From NCBI RefSeq assembly GCF_006439015.1, contig NZ_RCZG01000004.1, positions 564,910-628,909 on the forward strand: 64,000 nt of DNA, in the 5' to 3' direction. Both the position numbers and the translations under genes were made by a program. Shown in pieces: positions 1-8,361 of the stretch (the first letter of the stretch is position 1; each line of letters starts with the position of its first letter). Below the pieces are notes generated by a model. It was given only the letters and a program-made list of their open reading frames with translations, did not search any database and had not been told where the DNA came from. The DNA is from Mycolicibacterium hodleri. GTDB taxonomy: Bacteria > Actinomycetota > Actinomycetes > Mycobacteriales > Mycobacteriaceae.

Positions 1-608
1 TCACCGGCGCCACCCGCGCGGAGGCCCTCGACCGGTCGCGTCGCGCGCTGGCCGAGTTCACCGTCGAGGGTCTGGCTACCGTCATCCCGTTCCACCGCGC
101 CGTGGTGTCGGATCCCGCCTTCATCGGTGACGACGATGGCTTCACGGTGCACACCCGCTGGATCGAGACCGAGTGGGACAACACCGTCGAGCCGTTCACC
201 TCGGGAGCCCCCCTCGACGAGGAGGACACCCTGCCGCGGCAGAAGGTCGTCGTCGAGGTCGGTGGACGCCGCGTCGAGGTGTCGCTTCCCGGCGATCTTG
301 CGATCGGCGGCGGCGCCGCGTCCCCATCGGGAGCAATCCGTAAGAAGCCCAAGCCCCGCAAGCGCGGCGCGTCGGGCGGCGCGGCGGCCTCCGGTGACGC
401 CGTGACCGCACCGATGCAGGGCACCGTGGTCAAGGTGGCGGTGGAGGAGGGCCAGCAGGTGTCCTCCGGTGACCTCATCGCCGTCCTCGAGGCCATGAAG
501 ATGGAGAACCCCGTGACGGCCCACAAGGACGGCACCATCACGGGGTTGGCGGTCGAGCCGGGCGCCGCGGTCACCCAGGGCACCGTGCTCGCCGAGATCA
601 AGGACTAG
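1..608 (+). CDS. accA3: Acetyl/propionyl-CoA carboxylase alpha subunit, C-terminal part (biotin carboxylase + BCCP), 5' truncated
   Basis: The gene enters from the left edge and is read in frame from base 3. The visible part is the end of the biotin carboxylase domain (VIPFHRAVV, then HTRWIETEW), a basic Ala/Gly-rich linker, and a biotinyl domain at the C-terminus with the biotin attachment motif EAMKMEN, whose lysine is carboxylated. The wording closely matches mycobacterial AccA3, the shared alpha subunit that carboxylates biotin for acyl-CoA carboxylase complexes supplying malonyl-CoA and longer carboxyacyl-CoAs for fatty and mycolic acid synthesis. It acts in the cytoplasm with AccD beta subunits. 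The start lies outside the window. The following small gene begins 26 bases downstream on the same strand. Confidence 0.93.
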   Translation, partial: TGATRAEALDRSRRALAEFTVEGLATVIPFHRAVVSDPAFIGDDDGFTVHTRWIETEWDNTVEPFTSGAPLDEEDTLPRQKVVVEVGGRRVEVSLPGDLAIGGGAASPSGAIRKKPKPRKRGASGGAAASGDAVTAPMQGTVVKVAVEEGQQVSSGDLIAVLEAMKMENPVTAHKDGTITGLAVEPGAAVTQGTVLAEIKD

Positions 609-634
609 CGGCTCGCCAAACGGTCGGTGAAGAC

Positions 635-967
635 GTGGAACCAGTCGAGATCAACAACGGCACGTGGTATCTGCGCGGGCTGCGCTACGACGACCGCGTA
701 GACGACCGGCCGGAGCTCGCCGACCTCGGCGAAACCGACCTGGATTACGTCCACGATGCGGCAGACGGCTGGGCCGACGACACCCTCTACACGTGGGCGG
801 TCTGCGAACCGTCCACCGGTGAGCTGGTCGCCGAGATCACTCTCGACCCCAAGACCGCCTTCATGCACAGCCGATCACGACCTGGCCACGAGGATGCGGC
901 CGCCATGTCCGAGGACACCGTGCGCCGCTACGCCTCCGAGATCCTCAACATTCGAGTGTGGACGTGA
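635..967 (+). CDS. Conserved hypothetical protein, resembles the N-terminal half of a GNAT acetyltransferase
   Basis: This 110-residue acidic protein starts with a pattern ([16 protein letters not shown]) that resembles the first strand and helix of RimJ/RimL-type GNAT acetyltransferases. It continues through a [16 protein letters not shown] strand pair. The acetyl-CoA-binding part expected of a full GNAT enzyme (about 170 residues) is missing, so it is either a short family member or a reduced relative. It sits between accA3 and mdh on the same strand and overlaps the mdh start by a few bases, so it is probably co-transcribed with mdh. No signal peptide or membrane segment is visible. Function unknown. 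Confidence 0.6.
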   Translation: MEPVEINNGTWYLRGLRYDDRVDDRPELADLGETDLDYVHDAADGWADDTLYTWAVCEPSTGELVAEITLDPKTAFMHSRSRPGHEDAAAMSEDTVRRYASEILNIRVWT

Positions 968-1962
968 CCACGCTCCCGCCGACTCCCAAGATCGTCACGG
1001 TGACCGGTGCCGCGGGCCAGATCGGCTATGCGGCACTGTTTCGGATCGGCGCGGGCGCTCTTCTCGGTCGTGGCGTGCCGGTGACGCTGCGTCTGCTCGA
1101 GCTGCCGTCGGCGGTCCGCGCGGCCGAGGGCGTGGTGATGGAACTCGTGGACAGTGCCTTCGATCTGCTCGCGGGGGTGGAGATCCACGACGACCCCGTC
1201 CGCGCGTTCGACGGTGTCGACGTCGCGCTGCTCGTCGGTGCCAAGCCTCGTAGCAAGGGCATGGAACGCGCCGACCTGCTCGCCGCCAACGCCGCGATCT
1301 TCGCGGACGCGGGGCGGGCGCTCAACGCGGGCGCCTCGTCGGACGTCCGCGTCGTCGTGGTGGGCAACCCCGCGAACACCAACGCCCTCGTCGCATCCGC
1401 CCATGCACCGGACGTCCCGTCGGAACGATTCACCGCGCTGACCCGTCTGGACCACAATCGGGCGGTGGCCGCACTGGCCGCCCACGCCGGGGTTCACGTC
1501 ACCGACGTCTCGCGAGTGACGGTGTGGGGCAACCACTCTCCGACCATGTATCCCGACATCTTCCACGCCGACGTGGGCGGAAGGCCCGGCTCCGAATACG
1601 CCGCCGACACCGACTGGCTGACGACCGACTTCATCCCCACGGTGGCTACCCGCGGCACAGCCATCATCGAGGCCCGCGGGACGTCGTCGGCGGCCTCCGC
1701 GGCCAACGCGGCGATAGATCACGTCCGCGACTGGGTGGACGGCACCGATGCTCGTGACTGGACGTCGGTGGCACTGCCCTCGCCCGGCGTGTACGGCATT
1801 CCGCAGGGCATCGTGACGTCGCTGCCCGTCCGTGCGGTCGACGGCGCCTGGCAGATCGTCGAGGGTCTCGAGATCAACGCGTTCTCGCGCGCTCGCATCG
1901 ACGCGTCGGTCGCCGAACTCGAATCCGAACGGGCGGCCGTGGCCGCCCTGGGACTGCTTTAA
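958..1962 (+). CDS. mdh: Malate dehydrogenase
   Basis: This is NAD-dependent malate dehydrogenase, which interconverts malate and oxaloacetate in the TCA cycle. It has the N-terminal Rossmann motif TGAAGQIGY (around residue 20), the substrate-loop region GMERADLL, the NPANTNA segment, TRLDHNRA, and the active-site stretch [11 protein letters not shown] carrying the proton-relay histidine. Length (334 residues) is normal. Two GTG starts are possible: 958 (used here) and 964. The second gives a GTGA overlap with the stop of the upstream gene and is equally plausible. The 3' end overlaps the convergent Lsr2-like gene by 4 bases at the stop codons. Confidence 0.93.
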   Translation: MDVTTLPPTPKIVTVTGAAGQIGYAALFRIGAGALLGRGVPVTLRLLELPSAVRAAEGVVMELVDSAFDLLAGVEIHDDPVRAFDGVDVALLVGAKPRSKGMERADLLAANAAIFADAGRALNAGASSDVRVVVVGNPANTNALVASAHAPDVPSERFTALTRLDHNRAVAALAAHAGVHVTDVSRVTVWGNHSPTMYPDIFHADVGGRPGSEYAADTDWLTTDFIPTVATRGTAIIEARGTSSAASAANAAIDHVRDWVDGTDARDWTSVALPSPGVYGIPQGIVTSLPVRAVDGAWQIVEGLEINAFSRARIDASVAELESERAAVAALGLL

Positions 1963-2306
1963 CGCTGCGAGTGCGCCGACCTATACGCATCCACCGCTTC
2001 GAACGGTAGCGGCCCGCGTCTGCCGACGCGGTAGCCGTTGGCATGGCACCACTCCCGGATCTGAACGCGCTCCTGACCGCTGACCTGTTTTCGCCAGGGG
2101 TCGGCCCGTACCAGATGTCGACGCTGCTGCGCCCGCACCCGTCGCCCGCGATCTGCCCACTCCTCAACCGTGCGACGAAGCGCTTCGGCGTTCGCCGAAG
2201 ACAACTCGATCGAGTACAGCAGACCGTCCAGGCCGAACTCGACCGTTTCGTCCGCCGTCGTGCCGTCGAGGTCGTCGATCAACGGGACACTCTTTCTCTT
2301 CCCCAT
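1959..2306 (-). CDS. Lsr2 family nucleoid-associated protein (paralogue with altered DNA-binding tip)
   Basis: This 115-residue protein aligns along its length with Lsr2, the mycobacterial AT-rich-DNA xenogeneic silencer (H-NS analogue). It has an N-terminal dimerisation part ([22 protein letters not shown]), a basic linker, and a C-terminal winged-helix-like domain ([12 protein letters not shown]). In classical Lsr2 the minor-groove insertion motif is Arg-Gly-Arg at residues 97-99. Here the same positions read Arg97-Gly98-Pro99, so the second arginine is lost. It is therefore probably a divergent accessory paralogue and not the housekeeping lsr2. It is transcribed alone, convergent with mdh. 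The ATG at 2306 gives the family's usual N-terminus. The 121 bases between it and the next gene show nothing recognisable. Confidence 0.88.
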   Translation of the reverse strand: MGKRKSVPLIDDLDGTTADETVEFGLDGLLYSIELSSANAEALRRTVEEWADRGRRVRAQQRRHLVRADPWRKQVSGQERVQIREWCHANGYRVGRRGPLPFEAVDAYRSAHSQR

Positions 2307-2427
2307 GACGAACTACCACCCCTTGCCCATTGGCGCCGTAGAGCGCCAGCCCCCCGTAAGTCGAGTCTCGACCGACGTCCGCAGGAACTCCCCGGCTCCG
2401 CGTACTCAGGTGTATACCACCACCGCC

Positions 2428-2973
2428 CTAAAGTTCGTCGACGTCCACACCGCTGGCGAGGTCGCCGCACTCGACGGCGACCACGTCATTCCTGCTCGTC
2501 AGAAAGGTTCGCCCGCCCTCGTCGCCGTCCAGAGTCACCAACAGTGCCGCCCAGTGCCTACGTGCGATCGCCACGGGGTGACCGGGCCGTCCACCGTAGG
2601 TGGCGCGTGCCAATCCCGATATCGACGCGCCCACCCCGTCCAGGACGCGGGCGACGACGTCCGCGCCGACGTCCGGGGTGTCGACGAGGTGCAGCAGCGC
2701 CACCTCGGCGCCACCGGCTGCGTCCAACCCCGCACGCAGCGAGGCGCTCATGCCCGTCTGCCAATCCTCGGCCACGACCACGCGCGCGGGCGGGGGGACG
2801 TCAACCATGGCGGCGCCCAGCACCACCACGACGTCATCACAGCCACCGTCGGCCAAGGCTTCCACCGCGGCGCGTAGCCACGCCCCTTGACCCGCAAGGA
2901 CTTTCGGCATGCCGTACCGAGTGCCTGCCCCCGCGGCCAGCACCACCCCTGCCACGGCGCGCGTTCTCGACAT
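2428..2973 (-). CDS. MobA-like nucleotidyltransferase (MocA/CoxI-type, molybdenum cofactor)
   Basis: A 181-residue NTP-transferase of the MobA/MocA class. The N-terminal nucleotide-binding signature VLAAGAGTRYGMPKVL (near residues 10-25) is intact, a metal-binding region LHLVDTPDV lies mid-protein, and GGRPGHPVA follows. Family members attach CMP or GMP to molybdopterin. The MocA-type CTP:molybdopterin cytidylyltransferase serves xanthine-dehydrogenase-family enzymes, and such an enzyme is encoded at 9536-13008. This makes cofactor maturation for xanthine dehydrogenase the likely role (inference). The start at 2973 was chosen because an upstream in-frame start would run into the divergent permease gene. 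The 33-base gap to that gene must hold both promoters. Confidence 0.78.
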   Translation of the reverse strand: MSRTRAVAGVVLAAGAGTRYGMPKVLAGQGAWLRAAVEALADGGCDDVVVVLGAAMVDVPPPARVVVAEDWQTGMSASLRAGLDAAGGAEVALLHLVDTPDVGADVVARVLDGVGASISGLARATYGGRPGHPVAIARRHWAALLVTLDGDEGGRTFLTSRNDVVAVECGDLASGVDVDEL

Positions 2974-3006
2974 GCGAACATCATCAACCTGGTCGATTCT
3001 TGACGG

Positions 3007-4914
3007 ATGTCCGCCCCGGTCACCCAGACTCCGAGGAAGCGCGTCCACCCCGTCGACGAGGTGCTCCCGCTACCGAAGCTCGCCACCTACGGGTTCCAGC
3101 ACGTCGTCGCGTTCTACGCGGGCGCGGTGCTGGTACCGATCATCATCGCCGGCGCCATCAGTCTGCCCCAGGAAGAATTGGTCAAGCTGATCACGGCCGA
3201 CCTGTTCACCTGCGGGATCGCGTCGATCATCCAGGCGGTCGGGTTCTGGAAGGTGGGGGTTCGACTACCGCTGCTGCAGGGCGTGACGTTCGCCGGCGTC
3301 TCCCCGATCATCGCGATCAGCCTGGCGCACGGCGGTGGCGCGGCCAGTCTGCTCTACGTGTACGGGGCCGTGATCGTCGCGGGTGTGTTCACGTTCCTGA
3401 TCGCACCGATCTTCGTGAAGTTGCTGCGGTTCTTCCCGCCGGTCGTCACGGGCACGCTGATCACCATCATCGGCCTTTGCCTGGTACCGGTCGGCGCGGG
3501 CGATGCCGTCACCAATCCTGCGACGGGCGAACATGATCCGACGAACATCCGGTGGCTGCTCTACGCGCTCGGCACGATCGCCGTCATCGTCGCGATCCAG
3601 CGCATCTTCCGCGGCTTCATGGCCACCATTGCGGTGCTCCTCGGCCTTGTCATCGGGTGCGCAGTCGCATTCGCCCTCGGCGACATGAACTTCGACAAGG
3701 TCGGCGCGGCCGCACCCATCGGGTTCACTCAACCGTTCCTGTTCGGGATGCCCAAGTTCGACGTCGTCGCCTGCATCACGATGATCATCATCCTGCTGAT
3801 CACCGCGGTCGAGTCAACGGGCAGCACCATGGCGACCGGCGAGATCGTGGGCAAGCGCATCAAGGCCGCCGACATCGGCAACGTGCTGCGGGCCGACGGC
3901 CTGGCCACCGTGATCGGCGGCGTCTTCAACTCGTTCCCGTATACGGCCTTCTCGGAGAACGTCGGCCTGGTCCGGCTCACGGGCGTCAAGAGCCGCTGGG
4001 TGGTTGCCGCGGCGGGCGTCATCATGATCATCCTGGGCTTCCTGCCCAAGGTGGCCGCCATCGTGTCGTCGATCCCGAATCCGGTACTCGGCGGCGCGGC
4101 GCTGACGCTCTTCGCGACGGTTGCCGTGGTCGGCATCCAGACGCTGGGCAAGGTCGACTTCACCGATCACCGAAATCTGATCATCGTCACGACCAGCCTG
4201 GCGTTGGCGCTGTGGGTAACGTCGTACCCGGACGTCGCCAAGGCCCTACCTCCGGGCGTCGACCTGCTGTTCGGCAGCGGCATCAGCATCGGGGCGATTG
4301 CCGCGATCCTGCTCAACATCGTGTTCTTCCACCTCGGCATCAGCAAGGGACCCCGGGTGGCCGGGGGCGGCACCATTAGCCTCGGCGAGGTGAACTCGAT
4401 GACCCAGGAACGCTTCACCGAGGTGTTCGGGCACGTCGTGCAGGACGTTCCGTGGGCCGTGGAACGGGCTTTCGAGCAGCGTCCGTTCGCCGACACCAGG
4501 GCGTTGCGGGAGGCATTCCAGGATGCCGTGCTGACCGGATCCACCGAGCAGCAGCTTCAGCTGATGAACGCCTTCCACGACCTTGGCGCCGAAGACGAGA
4601 CGGGGCACGCGCTCGCCGTCGATCACGTGGCTCTGAGCAACCTCGCCGAGGAGGACCACAATGACGTCGTCGAACTTGCCGGCGCGTACCGCGAGCACTT
4701 CGGGTTTCCGTTGGTGATCTGCGCACGCGAAACCGAACACTTCGACCGAGTGATCAAGAACGGCTGGTCGCGAATGGACAATTCGACACCTGCGGAGAAG
4801 GCCTTCGCGCTGATCGAGATCGCGAAGATCGCGAACTACCGCTTCGACGACCTGGTGGCCGATGCCAATCCCATAGCTGCGGCGCGATTCGGCCGGCTCA
4901 ACGAACTGCAGTAG
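3007..4914 (+). CDS. Nucleobase:cation symporter-2 (urate/xanthine permease) fused to an OHCU-decarboxylase-like domain
   Basis: Residues about 20-455 form an NCS2/NAT permease with many hydrophobic segments (for example FPPVVTGTLITIIGLCL) and the family signature around SENVGLVRLTG. These carriers import xanthine, urate or uracil across the cytoplasmic membrane. From about residue 465 (MTQERFTEVFG) a soluble domain of about 170 residues follows, related to 2-oxo-4-hydroxy-4-carboxy-5-ureidoimidazoline decarboxylase. Its FGFPLVICAR core is clear. The expected catalytic HPDL motif instead reads FHDL (Phe523-His524), and the usual ExxxEQ glutamate region is also altered, so this domain may not be catalytic. 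The true decarboxylase follows with no gap, its ATG touching this TAG stop. Transport is probably coupled to urate breakdown. Confidence 0.9.
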   Translation: MSAPVTQTPRKRVHPVDEVLPLPKLATYGFQHVVAFYAGAVLVPIIIAGAISLPQEELVKLITADLFTCGIASIIQAVGFWKVGVRLPLLQGVTFAGVSPIIAISLAHGGGAASLLYVYGAVIVAGVFTFLIAPIFVKLLRFFPPVVTGTLITIIGLCLVPVGAGDAVTNPATGEHDPTNIRWLLYALGTIAVIVAIQRIFRGFMATIAVLLGLVIGCAVAFALGDMNFDKVGAAAPIGFTQPFLFGMPKFDVVACITMIIILLITAVESTGSTMATGEIVGKRIKAADIGNVLRADGLATVIGGVFNSFPYTAFSENVGLVRLTGVKSRWVVAAAGVIMIILGFLPKVAAIVSSIPNPVLGGAALTLFATVAVVGIQTLGKVDFTDHRNLIIVTTSLALALWVTSYPDVAKALPPGVDLLFGSGISIGAIAAILLNIVFFHLGISKGPRVAGGGTISLGEVNSMTQERFTEVFGHVVQDVPWAVERAFEQRPFADTRALREAFQDAVLTGSTEQQLQLMNAFHDLGAEDETGHALAVDHVALSNLAEEDHNDVVELAGAYREHFGFPLVICARETEHFDRVIKNGWSRMDNSTPAEKAFALIEIAKIANYRFDDLVADANPIAAARFGRLNELQ

Positions 4915-5424
4915 ATGCCGACCCAGGGAGCTCTGGGCCTGGATGGCTTCAACGGGCTGACCGATCGCCAACGGATGCACCTCCTGTTCGGCGTGTGCTC
5001 GTCGACCATCTGGGCGCGACGCGTGCTCGCAGGTGGTCCCTTTCGTGATGTGGACGCGCTGCTGGATCGCGCCGACCGGGTGCTTGCCGAGCTCGCCGAC
5101 GGCGAGATCGACGCAGCACTGGACGGCCATCCCCGGATCGGTGCCAAGGTCGACAACGCCTCCTCCGCGCGCGAGCAGGCCGCCGTCGGCGCGGCCGACG
5201 ACACCGTGAAGGCCGAACTGGCCGCCAAGAACGCCGAGTACGACGACAAGTTCGGCTACGTCTACCTGGTCTGCGCCAGCGGCCGGTCAGCCGAGGAACT
5301 GCTGGCCATCCTGACCGACCGCCTGCACAATGACGTCGATACCGAGCGGCGAGTGATGCGCAGCGAGTTGGGCAAGATCAACCGGTTGCGCTTGGAACGG
5401 CTACTGAGCGAGCCCGCGACATGA
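4915..5424 (+). CDS. uraD: 2-oxo-4-hydroxy-4-carboxy-5-ureidoimidazoline (OHCU) decarboxylase
   Basis: This 169-residue enzyme carries out the last step from urate to S-allantoin, stereospecific decarboxylation of OHCU. The catalytic histidine is visible in HPRIG (His72). A conserved SAREQ segment supplies the glutamate (Glu87). The core KFGYVYLVCASGRS follows, with the C-terminal helices carrying the conserved arginines. It begins immediately after the stop of the permease fusion gene and precedes HIU hydrolase and uricase, so the four genes form one purine-degradation operon. Both decarboxylase-like domains of the operon, here and at the permease C-terminus, are homologous. Only this one keeps the full active site. 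Confidence 0.9.
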   Translation: MPTQGALGLDGFNGLTDRQRMHLLFGVCSSTIWARRVLAGGPFRDVDALLDRADRVLAELADGEIDAALDGHPRIGAKVDNASSAREQAAVGAADDTVKAELAAKNAEYDDKFGYVYLVCASGRSAEELLAILTDRLHNDVDTERRVMRSELGKINRLRLERLLSEPAT

Positions 5425-5503
5425 CGTGCCGAGTGACCAGTTCTGGCACGGTTTCGGCGAGTTTGGTTGGCACGAGTGGCGACTCGCGGACAGGATCGAC
5501 CAC

Positions 5504-5824
5504 ATGAGCCTCTCCACGCACGTCCTCGATGCCATGTCCGGCAAGCCCGCCGCGGGCGTGACCGTCACCCTGACCGACGCGGTCGGTGCACCGCTGACCA
5601 CGGCGGCCACCGACGACGACGGGAGGATCGCGAAACTGGGCGACGACCTGCCCGCCGGGGTGTACCGCCTGCACTTCGACACGGGGAGCTACTACGCCGC
5701 GCTGGACGTTCCGACGTTCTATCCCGAGGTCGTCATCGCGTTCGAGATCACCAGTGCAGCTGGCAAGTACCACGTTCCGGTGCTGCTCTCGCCGTATGCC
5801 TATTCCACCTACCGAGGGAGTTGA
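5504..5824 (+). CDS. uraH: 5-hydroxyisourate hydrolase (transthyretin-like)
   Basis: A 106-residue transthyretin-related protein that hydrolyses 5-hydroxyisourate, the product of uricase, to OHCU. The N-terminal motif LSTHVLDAMSGKPA (catalytic histidine), the internal FYPEVVIAF strand and the C-terminal tetrapeptide YRGS are the diagnostic features of HIU hydrolases, as opposed to true transthyretins. An in-frame ATG exists upstream at 5426, but the conserved family start is the ATG at 5504. It lies between uraD and the uricase gene, 3 bases before the latter. Confidence 0.93.
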   Translation: MSLSTHVLDAMSGKPAAGVTVTLTDAVGAPLTTAATDDDGRIAKLGDDLPAGVYRLHFDTGSYYAALDVPTFYPEVVIAFEITSAAGKYHVPVLLSPYAYSTYRGS

Positions 5825-5827
5825 GCG

Positions 5828-6727
5828 GTGTCAAGGATCATCCTGGGCAAGAATCAGTACGGCAAGGCGGAGAACCGCGTCGTCAGAATCTATCGCGATA
5901 CCCCTCGCCACGAAATTCACGACATCAACGTATCCACTTGCCTACGAGGCGATTTCAGCGCTGCCCACCTGGCGGGTGATCAGTCTGAGGTGCTGCCCAC
6001 CGACACCCAGAAGCAGACCGCGTACGCCTATGCCAAGTCCAACGGCCTGGTGTCGATCGAAGACTACGGCCTGGCGCTGGCGCGGCACTTCGTCAACGAC
6101 GTCGAGCCGGTCGACGGCGCGCGCATCGAGATCGAGGAGTACGCGTGGGAGCGGGCGATCGTCGACGGCGCCGAACACGATTACACCTGGATCCGAAAGG
6201 GCCAGGAGGTCCGCACCGCCGCGATCACCGTCGATGGAGCCGGCGAGTGGGTCGTGGGCGGGCTCAAGGACATGGTCATCCTGAAGTCCACCGGGTCGGA
6301 GTTCGCCGGCTTCCTGACCGACCCGTACACCATCCTGGAGCCGACGCACGATCGGGTAATGGCGACATCGCTTGCCGCACAGTGGCGGTTCACCTCCACC
6401 GATGTCGACTGGGAGGCGACCTTTGCGGGCATCAAGATCCAGCTGGTCGAACAGTTCGCTCTCGTGCAATCGCTGGCTCTGCAACAGACCCTCTTCGAGA
6501 TGGGCAGGGCCGTGCTGGAGACCTACCCGTTCATCGCCGAGGTGCGACTGTCCGCACCCAACAAGCACCACTTCATCTACGACCTCACGCCGTTCGGGCT
6601 GCAGAACGACAAGGAGGTGTTCAACGCCGATGATCGGCCCTACGGCCTCATCCAGGCGACGGTCACCCGTGACGACGCCCCGGCGGCAGGCGCCGCCTGG
6701 GATGTCTATCAGGGCTGGTTGTCCTAG
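5828..6727 (+). CDS. Urate oxidase (uricase)
   Basis: Cofactor-free uricase, which oxidises urate with oxygen to 5-hydroxyisourate and hydrogen peroxide. The 299 residues cover both T-fold halves. The N-terminal GKNQYGKAENRVVR supplies a conserved lysine, VLPTDTQKQTAYA carries the active-site threonine, a phenylalanine/arginine region lies mid-protein, and SAPNKHHFIYDL is in the second half. The GTG at 5828 is the start, giving MSRIILGKNQYGK. It is the last gene of the purine operon and ends 6 bases before the convergent sigF stop, so transcripts meet here. Confidence 0.94.
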   Translation: MSRIILGKNQYGKAENRVVRIYRDTPRHEIHDINVSTCLRGDFSAAHLAGDQSEVLPTDTQKQTAYAYAKSNGLVSIEDYGLALARHFVNDVEPVDGARIEIEEYAWERAIVDGAEHDYTWIRKGQEVRTAAITVDGAGEWVVGGLKDMVILKSTGSEFAGFLTDPYTILEPTHDRVMATSLAAQWRFTSTDVDWEATFAGIKIQLVEQFALVQSLALQQTLFEMGRAVLETYPFIAEVRLSAPNKHHFIYDLTPFGLQNDKEVFNADDRPYGLIQATVTRDDAPAAGAAWDVYQGWLS

Positions 6728-6733
6728 CTCCTG

Positions 6734-7522
6734 TTACTCGAGCTGATCCCTCAGCCGCGCAAGCGATTTGGCCAGCAGCCGCGACACGTGCATCTGTGAG
6801 ATGCCCACCCGCTCCGCGATCTGCGTCTGCGTCAGCGATTCGAAGAACCGAAGGAGAAGCACCTGGCGCTCGCGTTCGGGCAGGCTGGCGAGCAGGGGCC
6901 GCAGGGACTCCCGGTTTTCGATCTGGTCGAGATTGAGGTCGATGTCACCAAGCGTGTCGGCGATGGCGGGGGCCTCTTCGGTTCCGCCACCGGCCCCGTC
7001 GATCGACAGCGTGTTGTAGGAGCTACCCGCGACCAGACCCTCCACGATCTCGTCGCGGTCCATTTCCAGTTCGGCAGCAAGTTCCGACGGGGTGGGGGCA
7101 CGTCCGAGCTTTTGCGACAACTCCGCGGTCGCCGCGCCCAACCGCAGGTGCAACTCCTTGAGCCGTCGGGGAACCTTCACCGACCAGCTGTTATCCCTGA
7201 AGTGGCGGCGGACCTCGCCCATGATGGTCGGCACCGCGAACGAGACGAAATCCGACCCCGCATCCACGTTGAAGCGGATGACGGCATTGACCAGGCCCAC
7301 ACGGGCGACCTGCACCAGATCGTCGCGCGGTTCGCCGCGACCGTCGAACCGTCGGGCGATGTGATCGGCCAGCGGCAGGCACCGCTCCACGATCGAGTCG
7401 CGCTGACGCGTGAACTTTGCGGAACCCGCTTCGAGCCCCTGCAGGGTGCGGAACATGACGACCACGTCCGCGTATTCAGAGTTCGAACGTGACGCCGAAC
7501 CCCGAGAGGACGACGGTGTCAC
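6734..7522 (-). CDS. sigF: Alternative RNA polymerase sigma factor SigF
   Basis: A group 3 sigma factor of 262 residues, very close to mycobacterial SigF. Region 2 contains CLPLADHIARRF and the FAVPTIMGEVRRHFRDNSW stretch that recognises the -10 element. Region 4 at the C-terminus ends in a helix-turn-helix (QTQIAERVGISQMHVSRLL). SigF directs general stress and stationary-phase genes and is held inactive by the anti-sigma factor RsbW. The start ATG overlaps the rsbW stop by 4 bases (ATGA), so the pair is translationally coupled. It is probably autoregulated from the promoter upstream of rsbW. Confidence 0.96.
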   Translation of the reverse strand: MTPSSSRGSASRSNSEYADVVVMFRTLQGLEAGSAKFTRQRDSIVERCLPLADHIARRFDGRGEPRDDLVQVARVGLVNAVIRFNVDAGSDFVSFAVPTIMGEVRRHFRDNSWSVKVPRRLKELHLRLGAATAELSQKLGRAPTPSELAAELEMDRDEIVEGLVAGSSYNTLSIDGAGGGTEEAPAIADTLGDIDLNLDQIENRESLRPLLASLPERERQVLLLRFFESLTQTQIAERVGISQMHVSRLLAKSLARLRDQLE

Positions 7523-7953
7523 CGCAGCGAGCTCGCTCGTCTCGTCGTCATGGAGATTCCGAAGACCTGGGAGTCCTCAGGGCCATGGCCGTCGTGGAAG
7601 GTGCTGACCGCGTCCGTCAGAGAGCTCAACACGTGCCAGCTGAAACTGCCTGGCACGACTATGTCTGGAGATGAGCACGCGGTAGACACGTCGACGACGA
7701 GCTGGTCGTCGTGGGGATGGACCGCTAGAACGAGGGTTGCGTCCGGGGTCGCCGACCGCATCAGTCGGGTGCATGCCTCATCCACCGCAAGACGAAGATC
7801 TGCCACGCTGTCGAAATCGAGGTCCTCGTAAGTGCCAACGGCGCCCACGACCGTGCGCAGCACGGCGAGGTTCTCCAGCTTCGCCGCGACCCTCACCTCG
7901 ATGGATCGAGAGCTTCTATGCCCTCCGTCGTGGTCATCTTGACCGTCTGACAC
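7519..7953 (-). CDS. rsbW: Anti-sigma-F factor RsbW (UsfX)
   Basis: A 144-residue anti-sigma factor of the HATPase/SpoIIAB-RsbW class that binds SigF. Conserved features are VAAKLENLAVLRTVVGA near the N-terminus, LRLAVDEACTRL (the N-box-like helix with Asp-Glu) and PGSFSWHVLSSLTD. The GTG at 7953 matches the expected N-terminus. Longer readings to 8025 would cover the promoter. As in the mycobacterial family, the ATP-binding Bergerat motifs are less complete than in Bacillus RsbW. It is the first gene of the rsbW-sigF operon. Confidence 0.93.
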   Translation of the reverse strand: MSDGQDDHDGGHRSSRSIEVRVAAKLENLAVLRTVVGAVGTYEDLDFDSVADLRLAVDEACTRLMRSATPDATLVLAVHPHDDQLVVDVSTACSSPDIVVPGSFSWHVLSSLTDAVSTFHDGHGPEDSQVFGISMTTRRASSLR

Positions 7954-7980
7954 GCGCCCTCCCAGTGATCTCGAGGCGAG

Positions 7981-8008
7981 ATTACCCCGAGCCGGCTCCC
8001 AGCTAACC
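7981..8008 (-). promoter_or_regulatory. SigF-type promoter driving rsbW-sigF
   Basis: On the minus strand the sequence reads GGTTA, 16 bases of spacer, then GGGTAA, close to the mycobacterial SigF consensus GGTTT-N15-17-GGGTA(T). It lies about 30 bases before the rsbW GTG, the right place for an autoregulatory promoter such as the one known upstream of usfX in M. tuberculosis. The call rests on pattern and position only. Confidence 0.72.
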
Positions 8009-8361
8009 ACCACCACTCCGATCACCAGTTGACTGCGAATCTGGGCTACGGGTGAGAGTGTCCGCCACGGACGTGCTCGCGATCATCGTCATGCCTACCG
8101 CTTGATTTGCCGTACTCGTTCGAGGCTGGAGTGCCCAACGAGTTCGCGATTAAACCGACCGTGAACGACCGCCGCCCCAAATCGGACGGAAAGCAACGTA
8201 ATTGACGCATTGGCGAGGTTTTGGGTTGCGCGGCGTTTAGACGGTGGCGGTGCCGGGCAGCCGTCCCACGGCACGAGGATTTCGAAAGCCGGCCCCTCTG
8301 GAGCAGGTAGTGCTCAAGAAGTGGGTGTCACACCCACATGTGCAACGACGGAAAGGTAGCC
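8009..8361. other. Intergenic region between rsbW promoter and csbD-like gene
   Basis: About 350 bases without a supported gene. It must hold the leader of the csbD-like gene. The best promoter candidate is a weak SigF-like element at 8235-8260 (GTTT, 16-base spacer, GGGCAG). I see no tRNA, no repeat family and no credible small reading frame with a start and ribosome binding site. In M. tuberculosis this position is occupied by usfY, which is absent here. Confidence 0.5.
8235..8260 (+). promoter_or_regulatory. Weak SigF-like promoter candidate upstream of csbD-like gene
   Basis: GTTT, a 16-base spacer and GGGCAG lie about 100 bases before the CsbD-like ATG. The -35 core is exact but the -10 matches GGGTAT at only four of six bases. 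CsbD-type genes are general-stress genes in other bacteria, which makes SigF control sensible, but the sequence support is modest. Confidence 0.3.

Noticed and set aside
2043..3536. 497-residue plus-strand open frame, very rich in Arg and Pro
   Set aside because: It runs antisense to the Lsr2-like and MobA-like genes and into the permease gene, and has no recognisable domain. It is a high-GC shadow.
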